This document shows positions 10,550 to 19,326 of a DNA stretch of 47,129 bases, one piece after another. The position numbers and the translations under genes are program-made. Source of the DNA: Lachnospiraceae bacterium (GTDB lineage Bacteria; Bacillota; Clostridia; Lachnospirales; Lachnospiraceae); assembly GCA_024691565.1 (NCBI GenBank), contig JAILNN010000112.1, positions 1 through 47,129 on the forward strand. Direction: 5' to 3'. Each line of letters begins with the position of its first letter. The first letter of the stretch is position 1. The notes under the pieces were generated by a model, which saw nothing but the letters and a program-made list of their open reading frames with translations, searched no databases and was not told where the DNA came from.

Positions 10550-10602
10550 ACTATTAACTATTGATGTACGGTTTTAGCAATATAATATTAATGGAGGTTT
10601 AT

Positions 10603-10830
10603 ATGATGGAAAACACTCTAGTTCAAGATGTTTCAAACATGAGCCAGTATGAGATTGATGCCGTTGTGGATTTCATTAACACACACAGTCCTAAAATCAA
10701 TCCGCCTATAATGACTCAGGATGAAATCGACTTACTAATTGAATTTATTGAAGATCAGGGAATACGAATTGGATATGACCTATTCACAGAAGATGATATC
10801 GACGAACTGAATTACCGCAGATTTACTTAA
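10603..10830 (+). CDS. Small acidic protein of about 75 aa with an internal repeat, function unknown
   Basis: GGAGG RBS at 10593-10597, 5 nt before ATG at 10603; good promoter upstream. MSQYEIDAVVDFI and MTQDEIDLLIEFI are an internal repeat. Confidence 0.75.
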   Translation: MMENTLVQDVSNMSQYEIDAVVDFINTHSPKINPPIMTQDEIDLLIEFIEDQGIRIGYDLFTEDDIDELNYRRFT

Positions 10831-10883
10831 ACCTTTTCGTTAATATTTATCAAGCAAAGAACCGCTACAATTGAATTTAAAGT

Positions 10884-11750
10884 TTATTTCTTTAGACTTC
10901 TTTCATAACAAAACAGGTACTGTTGCATAATGCCGGCTGTACCCTTATAAAAGTTCTCTTCAAATCTGCCATTGTAATACTTCTCTTCTATTTTCTTAAC
11001 CCATGTATCCCTTGGAAAAGCTCCCAAATCATGTAATCCAAATAGTTCAATACAAGCAGCTACTTTTTTGCCAATGCCCTTTATTTTCATGAGCTCATCC
11101 TCTGCAGGAATCTTGAATTCATCAATTTTAACTTCTCCCGAAAGAACACTACATACAAGCTCTTCAATATACTTATCTCTATATCCAAGTCCTAAATCAT
11201 CAAGAATCTTTCCTTCAAGCATCTGAGGTGTCGGAAAAGTCTTATTAAGTTCCAAAGGCCAAGAAAAACTACCCTTTCCCAAGTCCTTTTCAACAAAGCT
11301 CTTTAGTCCCTTAATATCGACCTCTTCTCCATATTTCTCGCAAAGCTTATAAATCGACTTCTTGATTCTTGGAATATTATTATTCTGGCTAATAATAAAG
11401 CTCACAATAATCTCCCATAAATCCTGATTAAGAATCCTAAGTCCCCTTCCCTCATCAGCAGCCTTTAAAAGCACTTTATCATCAGGCCTAATGCTCGAAA
11501 TAATCTCTCCATAATCTCTATCAAGGTCAAAATAGCGAACTAGCTTCTCCTCAATTTTCTTAGCGCTAACTCCCTTTTCATAGGCGTAAACTGTATAAAA
11601 ATCCTTCTGAACGACAAAAACAGCGCACCTTCCATAAAGGAAGGCCACGCTGCCATCTTCTTGAATATACCATCTAAAACACTGTCCACTATCAGAAATT
11701 GCCTTTGAATCAAAATACTCATTACAAATTTCCATTTTAATAGCAGACAC
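10884..11750 (-). CDS. 8-oxoguanine DNA glycosylase (OGG1-like, HhH-GPD)
   Basis: LWEIIVSFIISQNNNIPRIKKSI ... IKGIGKKVAACIELFGLHDLGAFPRDTWVKKI (HhH, catalytic Lys and Asp). Confidence 0.9.
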   Translation of the reverse strand: MSAIKMEICNEYFDSKAISDSGQCFRWYIQEDGSVAFLYGRCAVFVVQKDFYTVYAYEKGVSAKKIEEKLVRYFDLDRDYGEIISSIRPDDKVLLKAADEGRGLRILNQDLWEIIVSFIISQNNNIPRIKKSIYKLCEKYGEEVDIKGLKSFVEKDLGKGSFSWPLELNKTFPTPQMLEGKILDDLGLGYRDKYIEELVCSVLSGEVKIDEFKIPAEDELMKIKGIGKKVAACIELFGLHDLGAFPRDTWVKKIEEKYYNGRFEENFYKGTAGIMQQYLFCYERSLKK

Positions 11751-11768
11751 GTCTTTTCCTCCGAAATA

Positions 11769-12794
11769 TTAGTCAATAACCTTAACCCATCCTTCAGGTC
11801 CTTCAACAGTACCCATCTGGATTCCTGTAAGTGTATCATAAAGCTTCTTAATTGTTGGTCCCATCTCATCCATTCCACTAGGGAAGTTGATTTCTCCATC
11901 CTTATAAACAATCTTTCCAACAGGACTGATAACTGCAGCAGTACCGCAGAGACCACACTCAGCGAAGTCCTTAACCTCATCAAAGAAAACTTCTCTCTCT
12001 TCAACCTTCATACCAAGAACCTTCTCAGCAACAATCATAAGAGAACGTCTTGTAATTGAAGGAAGAATACTATCTGACTTAGGAGTAACAACTGTACCGT
12101 CCTTTGTAACAAAGAGGAAGTTTGCTCCACCTGTCTCTTCAACCTTAGTTCTAGTAGCTGGGTCCAAATACATATTCTCAGCAAAACCATTTCTATGAGC
12201 TTCCATAATTGGATGAAGACTCATTGCATAGTTAAGACCAGCCTTAATATTTCCTGTTCCACGAGGAGCTGCTCTATCAAAATCACTAACAGTAATAGTA
12301 ATAGGCTTAGCACCACCCTTGAAGTAAGGTCCTACAGGTGTACAGAAAATTCTGAACTGATACTCATCAGCAGGCTTAACACCAATAACAGGGTTAATAC
12401 CAAACATAAATGGTCTTAAGTAAAGAGTTGCTCCTGAACCATAAGGTGGAACCCAATCCTTATTAGCCTTAACAACCTTCTCTACAGCTTCAATAAATTT
12501 ATCCTCTGGATATACCGGCATTTCAAGTCTCATCGCTGTATTCTTCATTCTTTCAGCATTTAAGTCAGGTCTGAAGCACACTGTCTTACCATCAGCTGTT
12601 GTGTAAGCCTTTAATCCTTCAAAACATGTCTGAGCATACTGAAGAACGCATGCACACTCACTCATAGAAATCATATCATCATCGATAAGTGCTCCTTCGT
12701 CCCATGCTCCATCCTTAAATGTTGAAACAAATCTTTTATCGGTCTTTACATAGCCGAAACCGATGTTTGCCCAATCAAGTTCTTTCTTAGCCAT
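11769..12794 (-). CDS. ilvE: Branched-chain amino acid aminotransferase
   Basis: YAQTCFEGLKAYTTADGKTVCFRPDLNAERM, GTGNIKAGLNYA, EETGGANFLFV. Start set at MAKKELDW with GGAGG RBS at 12801-12805. Confidence 0.95.
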   Translation of the reverse strand: MAKKELDWANIGFGYVKTDKRFVSTFKDGAWDEGALIDDDMISMSECACVLQYAQTCFEGLKAYTTADGKTVCFRPDLNAERMKNTAMRLEMPVYPEDKFIEAVEKVVKANKDWVPPYGSGATLYLRPFMFGINPVIGVKPADEYQFRIFCTPVGPYFKGGAKPITITVSDFDRAAPRGTGNIKAGLNYAMSLHPIMEAHRNGFAENMYLDPATRTKVEETGGANFLFVTKDGTVVTPKSDSILPSITRRSLMIVAEKVLGMKVEEREVFFDEVKDFAECGLCGTAAVISPVGKIVYKDGEINFPSGMDEMGPTIKKLYDTLTGIQMGTVEGPEGWVKVID

Positions 12795-12904
12795 AATCAT
12801 CCTCCATTCACCGGCACTGTTGTCGGATATATTTTTTTTCAATTAAATAATTAGTTTTTTTCAACCACACAACATTTTAATACCGCGGGTTTTCATTGTC
12901 AAGT

Positions 12905-13792
12905 TTATTCCTCAATCATAGAAATACGACGGATATGACGTTCTTCCTCTGAAAAAGGTGTATCAAGGAAGGTATCGACAATCTTAAGAGCAAGTCCTGC
13001 TCCAACTACTCTAGCACCCATTGTAAGGACATTTGCATCGTTATGAAGCCTTGTCGCCTCAGCGCTAAAGGTATCATGACAAAGAGCAGCACGAATTCCC
13101 TTAAACTTATTAGCTGTAATGCTGACACCAATTCCTGTACCGCAAATAATAATACCCTTTTCGCACTCTCCAGAAACCACCTTTTCAGCAACAGCCTTAG
13201 CAAAAATTGGATAGTCACATGACTCTTCACTATTGCATCCAACATCTACATAAGCCACTTCTCTAGCATCTAAGTGCTCCATAATTTCCTGTTTCAATAA
13301 ATATCCACCGTGATCACAACCAATTGCTATCATGCCTTTCCCTCCATTAATTGCTCTAATCTTTGCTACAGTCTTAATTACTGCCTTTTTAACAAGCTCA
13401 ACACATTCCGTATATGCAGAATCATCTTTTCCATAAGGATCAGCTATATCAATGTTTAATCCCGAAATTTCCCCAAGAGTATAAACATTCTCTTTTGTAA
13501 ATTCTTCCATAACCCTGATTTTTTCACTCAAGGTCATAGTAATTATGCAAGTCCCCTCTGTAATATCATCTGCAATAAGTGGTGTTGTATTTCCATGTTT
13601 ACAAAGCTCTTCACCCATATTACTTAGAATCAAGTTTACCTTTGGACTAATTGGTTCCGGAAAAAGAACAACCAAACCTCTTGAACTAACCTCTGTGAGC
13701 TCTGAATTCGTAACATTGCGATAAAATGTTTCCGCAATAGGACTTAGGAAAACATCATTCATGCATGCAAAAATTACCTTCTTAATTACCAT
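12905..13792 (-). CDS. Fusion: degenerate low-molecular-weight (YwlE-like) phosphatase domain + ribose-5-phosphate isomerase B
   Basis: N-terminus MVIKKVIFACMNDVFLSPIAETFYR... with ADPYGKD; C-terminus MIAIGCDHGGYLLKQEIMEHL...GIIICGTGIGVSITANKFKGIRAALCHDTFSAEATRLHNDANVLTMGARVVG (intact RpiB). RBS GGAG before ATG at 13792. Confidence 0.92.
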   Translation of the reverse strand: MVIKKVIFACMNDVFLSPIAETFYRNVTNSELTEVSSRGLVVLFPEPISPKVNLILSNMGEELCKHGNTTPLIADDITEGTCIITMTLSEKIRVMEEFTKENVYTLGEISGLNIDIADPYGKDDSAYTECVELVKKAVIKTVAKIRAINGGKGMIAIGCDHGGYLLKQEIMEHLDAREVAYVDVGCNSEESCDYPIFAKAVAEKVVSGECEKGIIICGTGIGVSITANKFKGIRAALCHDTFSAEATRLHNDANVLTMGARVVGAGLALKIVDTFLDTPFSEEERHIRRISMIEE

Positions 13793-13834
13793 AATTACAT
13801 CTCCAGTCATTATACGTTTATTTAACTCACACTA

Positions 13835-14893
13835 TTATACGTTTACTACATTATACCCTGCTGCCTTTCTTAGGCGGTTCATCACTGCATCTCCAAGAGA
13901 GCAACCATCAAAGCATTCGGCATAGATTTCTTGAACCCCCAATTCATCCATCTGTCTAAGTGTATCAAAAACATGTCCCGCGATTTCCCCTGAAACCTTC
14001 CTAGAACCAAGACTCATCACAACTCCTTGCATATATAAGTCCTTATTCTCATCACAGGTAATAATCGCAATCTTCTTACCCTGGGACATACCCTCATTTA
14101 CCTTACCATTAATATACTCTGCGACACTCGTTCTCTCACCATCAACAATTGTCATCTCACCCTTTGGTGCATAATGCCGATATTTCATTCCCGGCGCCTT
14201 TGCCTTCATATCCTTATCAGGACGAGTTTTAGCTAAAACCACAGGATCAACATCAACATCACCAATTATCTCTCTAATCGACTCCTCTGTAAAGAATCCA
14301 GGCCTTAAAATACAAGGTGTGTCTCCCGACACATCAACAATTGTAGATTCAAGCCCAATTCCTGCAGAACCAGCGCCAATAATCATATCAACTCTTCCAT
14401 CCAAATCCTCAATAACGTGCTCAGCACGTGTCGGACTCGGTCTACCCGAAAGATTCGCACTCGGTGCAGCCACATAAACTCCAGAACCTTTAATAAGAGC
14501 ATTGGCAATTGGATGCGACGGATATCTAACCGCCACAGTATCCAACCCACCAGTTGTCTCTTTAGGAACAATATCACTCTTCTTAAAAATCAAGGTAAGC
14601 GGACCAGGCCAACACTTTTCCATAAGCTTCCTAGCGCACTCTGGAACTTCTCTAACAATCTTATCAAGCGAAGATATGTCCCCAATATGCACAATTAATG
14701 GATTATCTGAAGGCCTTCCCTTCGCACTATAAATTTTTTCAGAAGCCTTGCTATCAAGAGCATTTCCACCCAGTCCATAAACGGTTTCTGTTGGAAAAGC
14801 CACAAGACCGCCATCTCTAAGTATCTGTCCGGCAGTTTCCAACTCAGAAGAATCAAAATTATCCGGATCCATCATCAATATTTCAGTCTTCAT
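13835..14893 (-). CDS. L-threonylcarbamoyladenylate synthase, Sua5/YwlC type with C-terminal domain
   Basis: AGQILRDGGLVAFPTETVYGLGGNALDSKASEKIYSAKGRPSDNPLIVHI; VAAPSANLSGRPSPTRAEHV; APGMKYRHYAPKGEM. Confidence 0.95.
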   Translation of the reverse strand: MKTEILMMDPDNFDSSELETAGQILRDGGLVAFPTETVYGLGGNALDSKASEKIYSAKGRPSDNPLIVHIGDISSLDKIVREVPECARKLMEKCWPGPLTLIFKKSDIVPKETTGGLDTVAVRYPSHPIANALIKGSGVYVAAPSANLSGRPSPTRAEHVIEDLDGRVDMIIGAGSAGIGLESTIVDVSGDTPCILRPGFFTEESIREIIGDVDVDPVVLAKTRPDKDMKAKAPGMKYRHYAPKGEMTIVDGERTSVAEYINGKVNEGMSQGKKIAIITCDENKDLYMQGVVMSLGSRKVSGEIAGHVFDTLRQMDELGVQEIYAECFDGCSLGDAVMNRLRKAAGYNVVNV

Positions 14894-14894
14894 T

Positions 14895-16610
14895 TTATTT
14901 ATTGTACTTCTTAACTAAATTCCAAACTCCATCTGTTTCAAAACCAATCTTCCAATATGCCATACCGGCAATATTAGCATTCTTAACTTCTTTCATCTTG
15001 TACTCAAGTGAAGTCTCATCTTCAATCCAAATCTCGTATTTAACGTTATTATCTCCCTTATATGAAAGATAATTTAACATCAAATTTTCATCCCAGACAG
15101 GCTTAACTGTTGTTGTGGCAAGGATGCTGTCAGTGTTATTCATTCCATAAGCTGTGTTGCCAATAATCTTCTTACCCTTTGTCTGCCAAGCTCTATAATA
15201 GAAAGGCAAAGCAATAATTGCCTGTTCAGCAGGCACTTCTTCAAGTGTAGTAGAAATCGCAGTCTTAACATATCCAAGTGATGAGTTAGGACCTGTGGAA
15301 TCTCCACCTGAATAATACTCATCATAAGCCATAGTAATTACATAATCAGCAACCTTAGCCTGTTCAGCTCTATTGTAATATTCAGTACCACCGATATTTG
15401 GATAATTATCAATTGATAAAACAAGTTCATACTTACGGCAAAGAATACTAAGTTCTCTAATAAACTGAGTAAAATCAGAACCATTCTCTGCTCTAACATA
15501 CTCAAAGTCAATATTTAAACCATCAAGGTCATACTTAATCGCCTCAGCAACCAGGTTCTTTTCAAGCTTCTGTCTGGAAGTTGTTGAAGAAAGAACCTTT
15601 CCAATCTGATTATCCTCAGAGAAGTCATTACAAAGTCCCCAAACCTGAATATCAGCTTCATGTGCCTTAGCAACATAATCATAATCGCCATATGAAGTAA
15701 TTGCACCATTATTGTCAGAAGACTGGAACCAGGTAGGACAAAGCACATTAATCTCAGCATTAGAAGCTAAAACTGTGTTAATTTCCGAATTCCCCTCAGT
15801 AGAAGCAATCTGGTGGAATCCAAGGCTCACCTTCTCATCCATTAAAATATGACTATATTCTGGCTCAACATAATCAGTTGTAATTTCTTTTTTCTTAGAA
15901 TCTCCAAGGTGATTTTCCTTAATATAACCAATGACACCGCTTTCAGTCATAACCTTATCAAATCCCTGATCATTATCATCGGTACTTAAAATCTTAACAC
16001 TCTCACCCTTCTTAACCTCAGAGAGGATCTCACTCTTAACTCCAGCAAGATGTCTAACCTGAGTCTTCTTAGTGGTCTTAGCAAAACTCTCTTCGATTCC
16101 AAATTTATAGTTAATAACAACTCTATCAGGCTCCTGATAAGCTGTATAATTAAAGGCTGAATATGTATCAGCAAAATCAATTGAAACATATCCCTCAGTT
16201 TCGCCTGACTCAGAATCCTCAAAAAGCATGCAAACTGGCTTATCATAACTCTCTGACTTACCATTAACAGAATACTTACTCTTTCCCTCAACAGCCTCAA
16301 TAACCTCAGTAGGTGTTGTATAGAGAAGTTCAAGTTCATTAACATCCCAGTAAAACTTATCATTTAGGAATTCCTTAACAAAGGAAACTGGAAGGTAGAT
16401 ATTTCCATCCTGAATCTTACCCTTCTTAGCGTAAACTTCGTCCTGCATAACAATGGCAACCTCACCCTCAGAAACACCAAAGAACTCATTTAAGTCCCCC
16501 TTAGTCTTTCCAGGCGAATACCTTCTATATATGATAATTACAGCAATAATAGCGACAACTGCAACAACGGCAGCTACTCCAATTACAACCTTTTTTAATG
16601 TCTTATTCAT
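14895..16610 (-). CDS. Membrane-anchored glycoside hydrolase family 18 (YaaH/chitinase-like) with an SH3-like domain
   Basis: DGLNIDFEYV (GH18 DxxDxDxE-type motif), IALPFYYRAWQ, GMAYWKIGFE; N-terminal TM; KKTQVRHLAGVKSEILSEVKKGESVKIL SH3-like. Start taken at MNKTLKK. Confidence 0.88.
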   Translation of the reverse strand: MNKTLKKVVIGVAAVVAVVAIIAVIIIYRRYSPGKTKGDLNEFFGVSEGEVAIVMQDEVYAKKGKIQDGNIYLPVSFVKEFLNDKFYWDVNELELLYTTPTEVIEAVEGKSKYSVNGKSESYDKPVCMLFEDSESGETEGYVSIDFADTYSAFNYTAYQEPDRVVINYKFGIEESFAKTTKKTQVRHLAGVKSEILSEVKKGESVKILSTDDNDQGFDKVMTESGVIGYIKENHLGDSKKKEITTDYVEPEYSHILMDEKVSLGFHQIASTEGNSEINTVLASNAEINVLCPTWFQSSDNNGAITSYGDYDYVAKAHEADIQVWGLCNDFSEDNQIGKVLSSTTSRQKLEKNLVAEAIKYDLDGLNIDFEYVRAENGSDFTQFIRELSILCRKYELVLSIDNYPNIGGTEYYNRAEQAKVADYVITMAYDEYYSGGDSTGPNSSLGYVKTAISTTLEEVPAEQAIIALPFYYRAWQTKGKKIIGNTAYGMNNTDSILATTTVKPVWDENLMLNYLSYKGDNNVKYEIWIEDETSLEYKMKEVKNANIAGMAYWKIGFETDGVWNLVKKYNK

Positions 16611-16727
16611 TGTAATCTTTCCCTTCAAAATAATCTAAATTAGTAAAAAATACATCTCTTCCCATTACAGACTATACCGCGTTAGTATACCACTAAAGAA
16701 TAAAATAATCAAATAAAAGAAATAAAT

Positions 16728-16773
16728 AAAAAAGCCGAAAACAAGCGACTGCAGAAATCGCCTTTTTCGGCTT
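16728..16773 (-). terminator. Intrinsic terminator on the minus strand about 120 nt upstream of the GH18 start codon, with no recognisable gene upstream of it
   Basis: AAGCCGAAAA (16732-16741) / TTTTCGGCTT (16764-16773), inner GCGA/TCGC pairing, minus-strand T-run beyond 16733. Confidence 0.75.
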
Positions 16774-17487
16774 AAATACGGGTTTTTAATCTTGTCAAAA
16801 CAACAAGTTACTTGTACTCCCACGAGCATTATACACTTAACTAATCAGAAACGATTTCCAAAATAGTTAATCCCATCATCAAAACCTTGCAAGTCAATTG
16901 CACTAGCAATTGCAGAGCAAATTTCGATGTTTCCTTTGTTAAAACACACGTACAACCGCGAATTTCAACAATAAGTTTTAATATTAGTTGAGGAAAAATT
17001 GAATACTATATAGTTATTTAGTCCTTTAAATAACCAATAGCTAGATAACTAATAATAAAAAAGATAAATCCGGTAAACCAGGTAAATGAATTCATATAGA
17101 CTTTTTGCTGTGATACATAAAAATCGAAATACTAATTCAAACATGAAAATTAACAATACATTATATTTTTTCAATACATTATATGTTTTGAATATAGAAA
17201 AAATATTCAAAGAGATTTTCAATCATAAAACAAATATATTAAACCTGGTTTCAAACCTCCTTCCCTTACGAACTTATGTTTTATGATAAGCTAATTATAG
17301 TACCTTAAAAACACAAAATAAAGCATAAAAATCGACTTTGGGTGTAGAAAATCGACCCCTATTTTTGTGCAACTTGTATACTTCAATTTTAAAAACCTTG
17401 AAAATACGCGACTTCCAAATCAAAAAATTCTTGTATAATAAAACCAAAATATAATGCAAAACGATTCTATATGCGTAGTAAAATTTC

Positions 17488-17516
17488 TTGACTTTAAAAA
17501 TACTATAATCTATAAT
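17488..17516 (+). promoter_or_regulatory. mecA promoter
   Basis: TTGACT (17488-17493), 17-bp spacer, TATAAT (17511-17516). Confidence 0.65.
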
Positions 17517-17579
17517 TTTCGTATACATGGGTGACTCTATCATTCAGAACGATAAACAATTTTGTAAGGAGGGATTTCA

Positions 17580-18311
17580 ATGCAATTAGAAAGAGTAAAC
17601 GACAATCAAATAAAATGCATACTTTCACAAGAAGATTTACTCCAAAGAAACCTTCGTATAACTGAGCTTGCCTATGGAACAGAAAAAGCGAAAGGTCTCT
17701 TTAGAGATATGGTTCAGAAAGCTTCTTATGAATTAGGTTTCGAAGCAGAGAATGTTCCTTTAATGATTGAAGCAATTCCAACTAATCCAGGAAGCCTAAC
17801 TCTTTTAATTAGTAAAGTTGGAGACACTGATGAGCTAGATCCAAGATATTCAACCTTCACTACTCCAGCAGAAAACGAAGAGCCAAACCTTTCGAACTAT
17901 AACTTCGTTTCAAAAAACGAGCCAAAAACTGGTACTTACGGAGCAGGAAAGAAAAGACCAATTCCAATTATTTCACCAGAAGAGCCTGTCTCACATTCTG
18001 ATACAAACTATGATAATGATTCAATAAATGTCTTTGTATTCAATAAGTTAGATGATCTTATTAATGCATCAAGTAGCATTTGTGCTAACTACTTTGGTTA
18101 CAACACTGTATACAAGGATGAAAAGAGAAATGAATTTTACTTAGTTCTCCATAAATCAGAGCATACAATAAGTGAATTCAATAAGATTTGCAATATCGTA
18201 AATGAATATGGAAAAACAGTTAATGGAGTCTATGCATCAGACAGATTCTATGAAGAGCATTTCTCCTTATTCTTAAAGAATAATGCAGTTAAAAAGCTTG
18301 GAAAACTCTAA
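17580..18311 (+). CDS. mecA: Adapter protein MecA
   Basis: MQLERVNDNQIKCILSQEDLLQRNLRITELAYGTEKAKGLFRDMVQKASYELGFEAENVPLMIEAIP; AAGGAGGG RBS. Confidence 0.93.
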   Translation: MQLERVNDNQIKCILSQEDLLQRNLRITELAYGTEKAKGLFRDMVQKASYELGFEAENVPLMIEAIPTNPGSLTLLISKVGDTDELDPRYSTFTTPAENEEPNLSNYNFVSKNEPKTGTYGAGKKRPIPIISPEEPVSHSDTNYDNDSINVFVFNKLDDLINASSSICANYFGYNTVYKDEKRNEFYLVLHKSEHTISEFNKICNIVNEYGKTVNGVYASDRFYEEHFSLFLKNNAVKKLGKL

Positions 18312-18376
18312 AAAATACGCCTTTAACTTCAAAAAGCTTTAAGCAAAAAATCTTTAAATAATAAATAATAGAATCT

Positions 18377-18415
18377 AAAGCTGTAAACTTTTACGAGTTT
18401 ACAGCTTTTATTTTC
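18377..18415 (+). terminator. Intrinsic terminator after mecA
   Basis: AAAGCTGTAAACT (18377-18389) / AGTTTACAGCTTT (18396-18408) + T-rich. Confidence 0.85.
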
Positions 18416-18433
18416 CTTTCTATTTTCAACTAT

Positions 18434-18673
18434 TTAGAGCGCCTTATACATATCCTTAGCTTCTTCTTTTTTAACAGTCTCAGCAACACTCAAAACCTCA
18501 ACACTCATTTCCTTATCTCCAAAAGCAATAGTGATAACATCACCTACCTTAATGCTCTGAGATGCCTTAGCAACCTTACCATTAACACTAATTCTACCAG
18601 CATCCGCCGCCTCATTAGCAACTGTCCTTCTCTTAATAATTCTAGAAACCTTTAAATACTTATCTAACCTCAT
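18434..18673 (-). CDS. rqcP: S4-domain RNA-binding protein RqcP (YabO-like)
   Basis: MRLDKYLKVSRIIKRRTVANEAADAGRISVNGKVAKASQSIKVGDVITI; directly downstream of hup; RBS GGAAGGAG. Confidence 0.9.
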   Translation of the reverse strand: MRLDKYLKVSRIIKRRTVANEAADAGRISVNGKVAKASQSIKVGDVITIAFGDKEMSVEVLSVAETVKKEEAKDMYKAL

Positions 18674-18696
18674 AAAATCTCCTTCCAAAAAGCAAA

Positions 18697-18733
18697 AGAA
18701 AAGAGGCTGCTGAAAAAATTTCCAGCAACCTCC
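18697..18733 (-). terminator. Terminator-like hairpin between hup and rqcP
   Basis: Minus-strand GAGGTTGCTG GAAATTTTTT CAGCAGCCTC followed by TTTTCTTTT. Confidence 0.75.
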
Positions 18734-18762
18734 GAATTTTCAAAAATCAAATCATAGAAGAA

Positions 18763-19065
18763 TTATTTCTTCTTCTTTCCACCCTTCTTAGGTGCGTTAA
18801 CTGTTTCCTTTAAAGCTTTTCCTGGCTTAAACTTAGGTGCCTTAGATGCAGGAATCTTCATCTCCTTACCTGTAGATGGGTTTCTTCCTGTTCTAGCCTT
18901 TCTCTCGATTACTTCGAAAGTACCGAATCCAACTAACTGGATCTTCTCGCCCTTCTTAAGTTCTTCGCCAACAACCTCGATGAAAGCCTTAAGAGCCTTC
19001 TCTGTGTCAGCCTTTGTGAGCTCAGTCTTAGCTGAGATTGCAGAAACTAACTCTGATTTGTTCAT
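18763..19065 (-). CDS. hup: HU family DNA-binding protein
   Basis: MNKSELVSAISAKTELTKADTEKALKAFIEVVGEELKKGEKIQLVGFGTFEVIERKARTGRNPSTGKEMKIPASKAPKFKPGKALK. Confidence 0.97.
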   Translation of the reverse strand: MNKSELVSAISAKTELTKADTEKALKAFIEVVGEELKKGEKIQLVGFGTFEVIERKARTGRNPSTGKEMKIPASKAPKFKPGKALKETVNAPKKGGKKKK

Positions 19066-19326
19066 TTGTCAATCCTCCTTAAAGATATTTGCCGTAAAAA
19101 ATTCTACCCTTTATTTATACCCTTAAAATCGCCATTTGTCAATATTTTTTTTAAAAAAAGTGCCATTTTTCAAGGGTTTTTATGCATTTTTTATAAATTT
19201 TTGCCATTTTTTCCTTTTTTTTCAAAAAATAGCCTAATTTTTCGCCAAAAACACACCAAAATTCAATCAATTTTTAACCTATAAAAACCAATTTTAAAAC
19301 CACAAAAACCATTATTAAAACAGAAA

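Noticed and set aside
16620-17300. Known riboswitch (c-di-GMP, c-di-AMP, SAM, TPP, T-box) upstream of GH18
   Set aside because: None of the conserved core sequences for these classes could be found by eye; kept only as an unidentified structured region.
17295-17543. 82-aa minus-strand ORF antisense to the mecA promoter
   Set aside because: No RBS, low-complexity AT-rich composition, overlaps mecA promoter; treated as non-coding.
18291-18340. mecA terminus echo: AAAAAGCTT repeated at exactly 40 bp
   Set aside because: Only 9 bp identical with no flanking similarity; plausible by chance.
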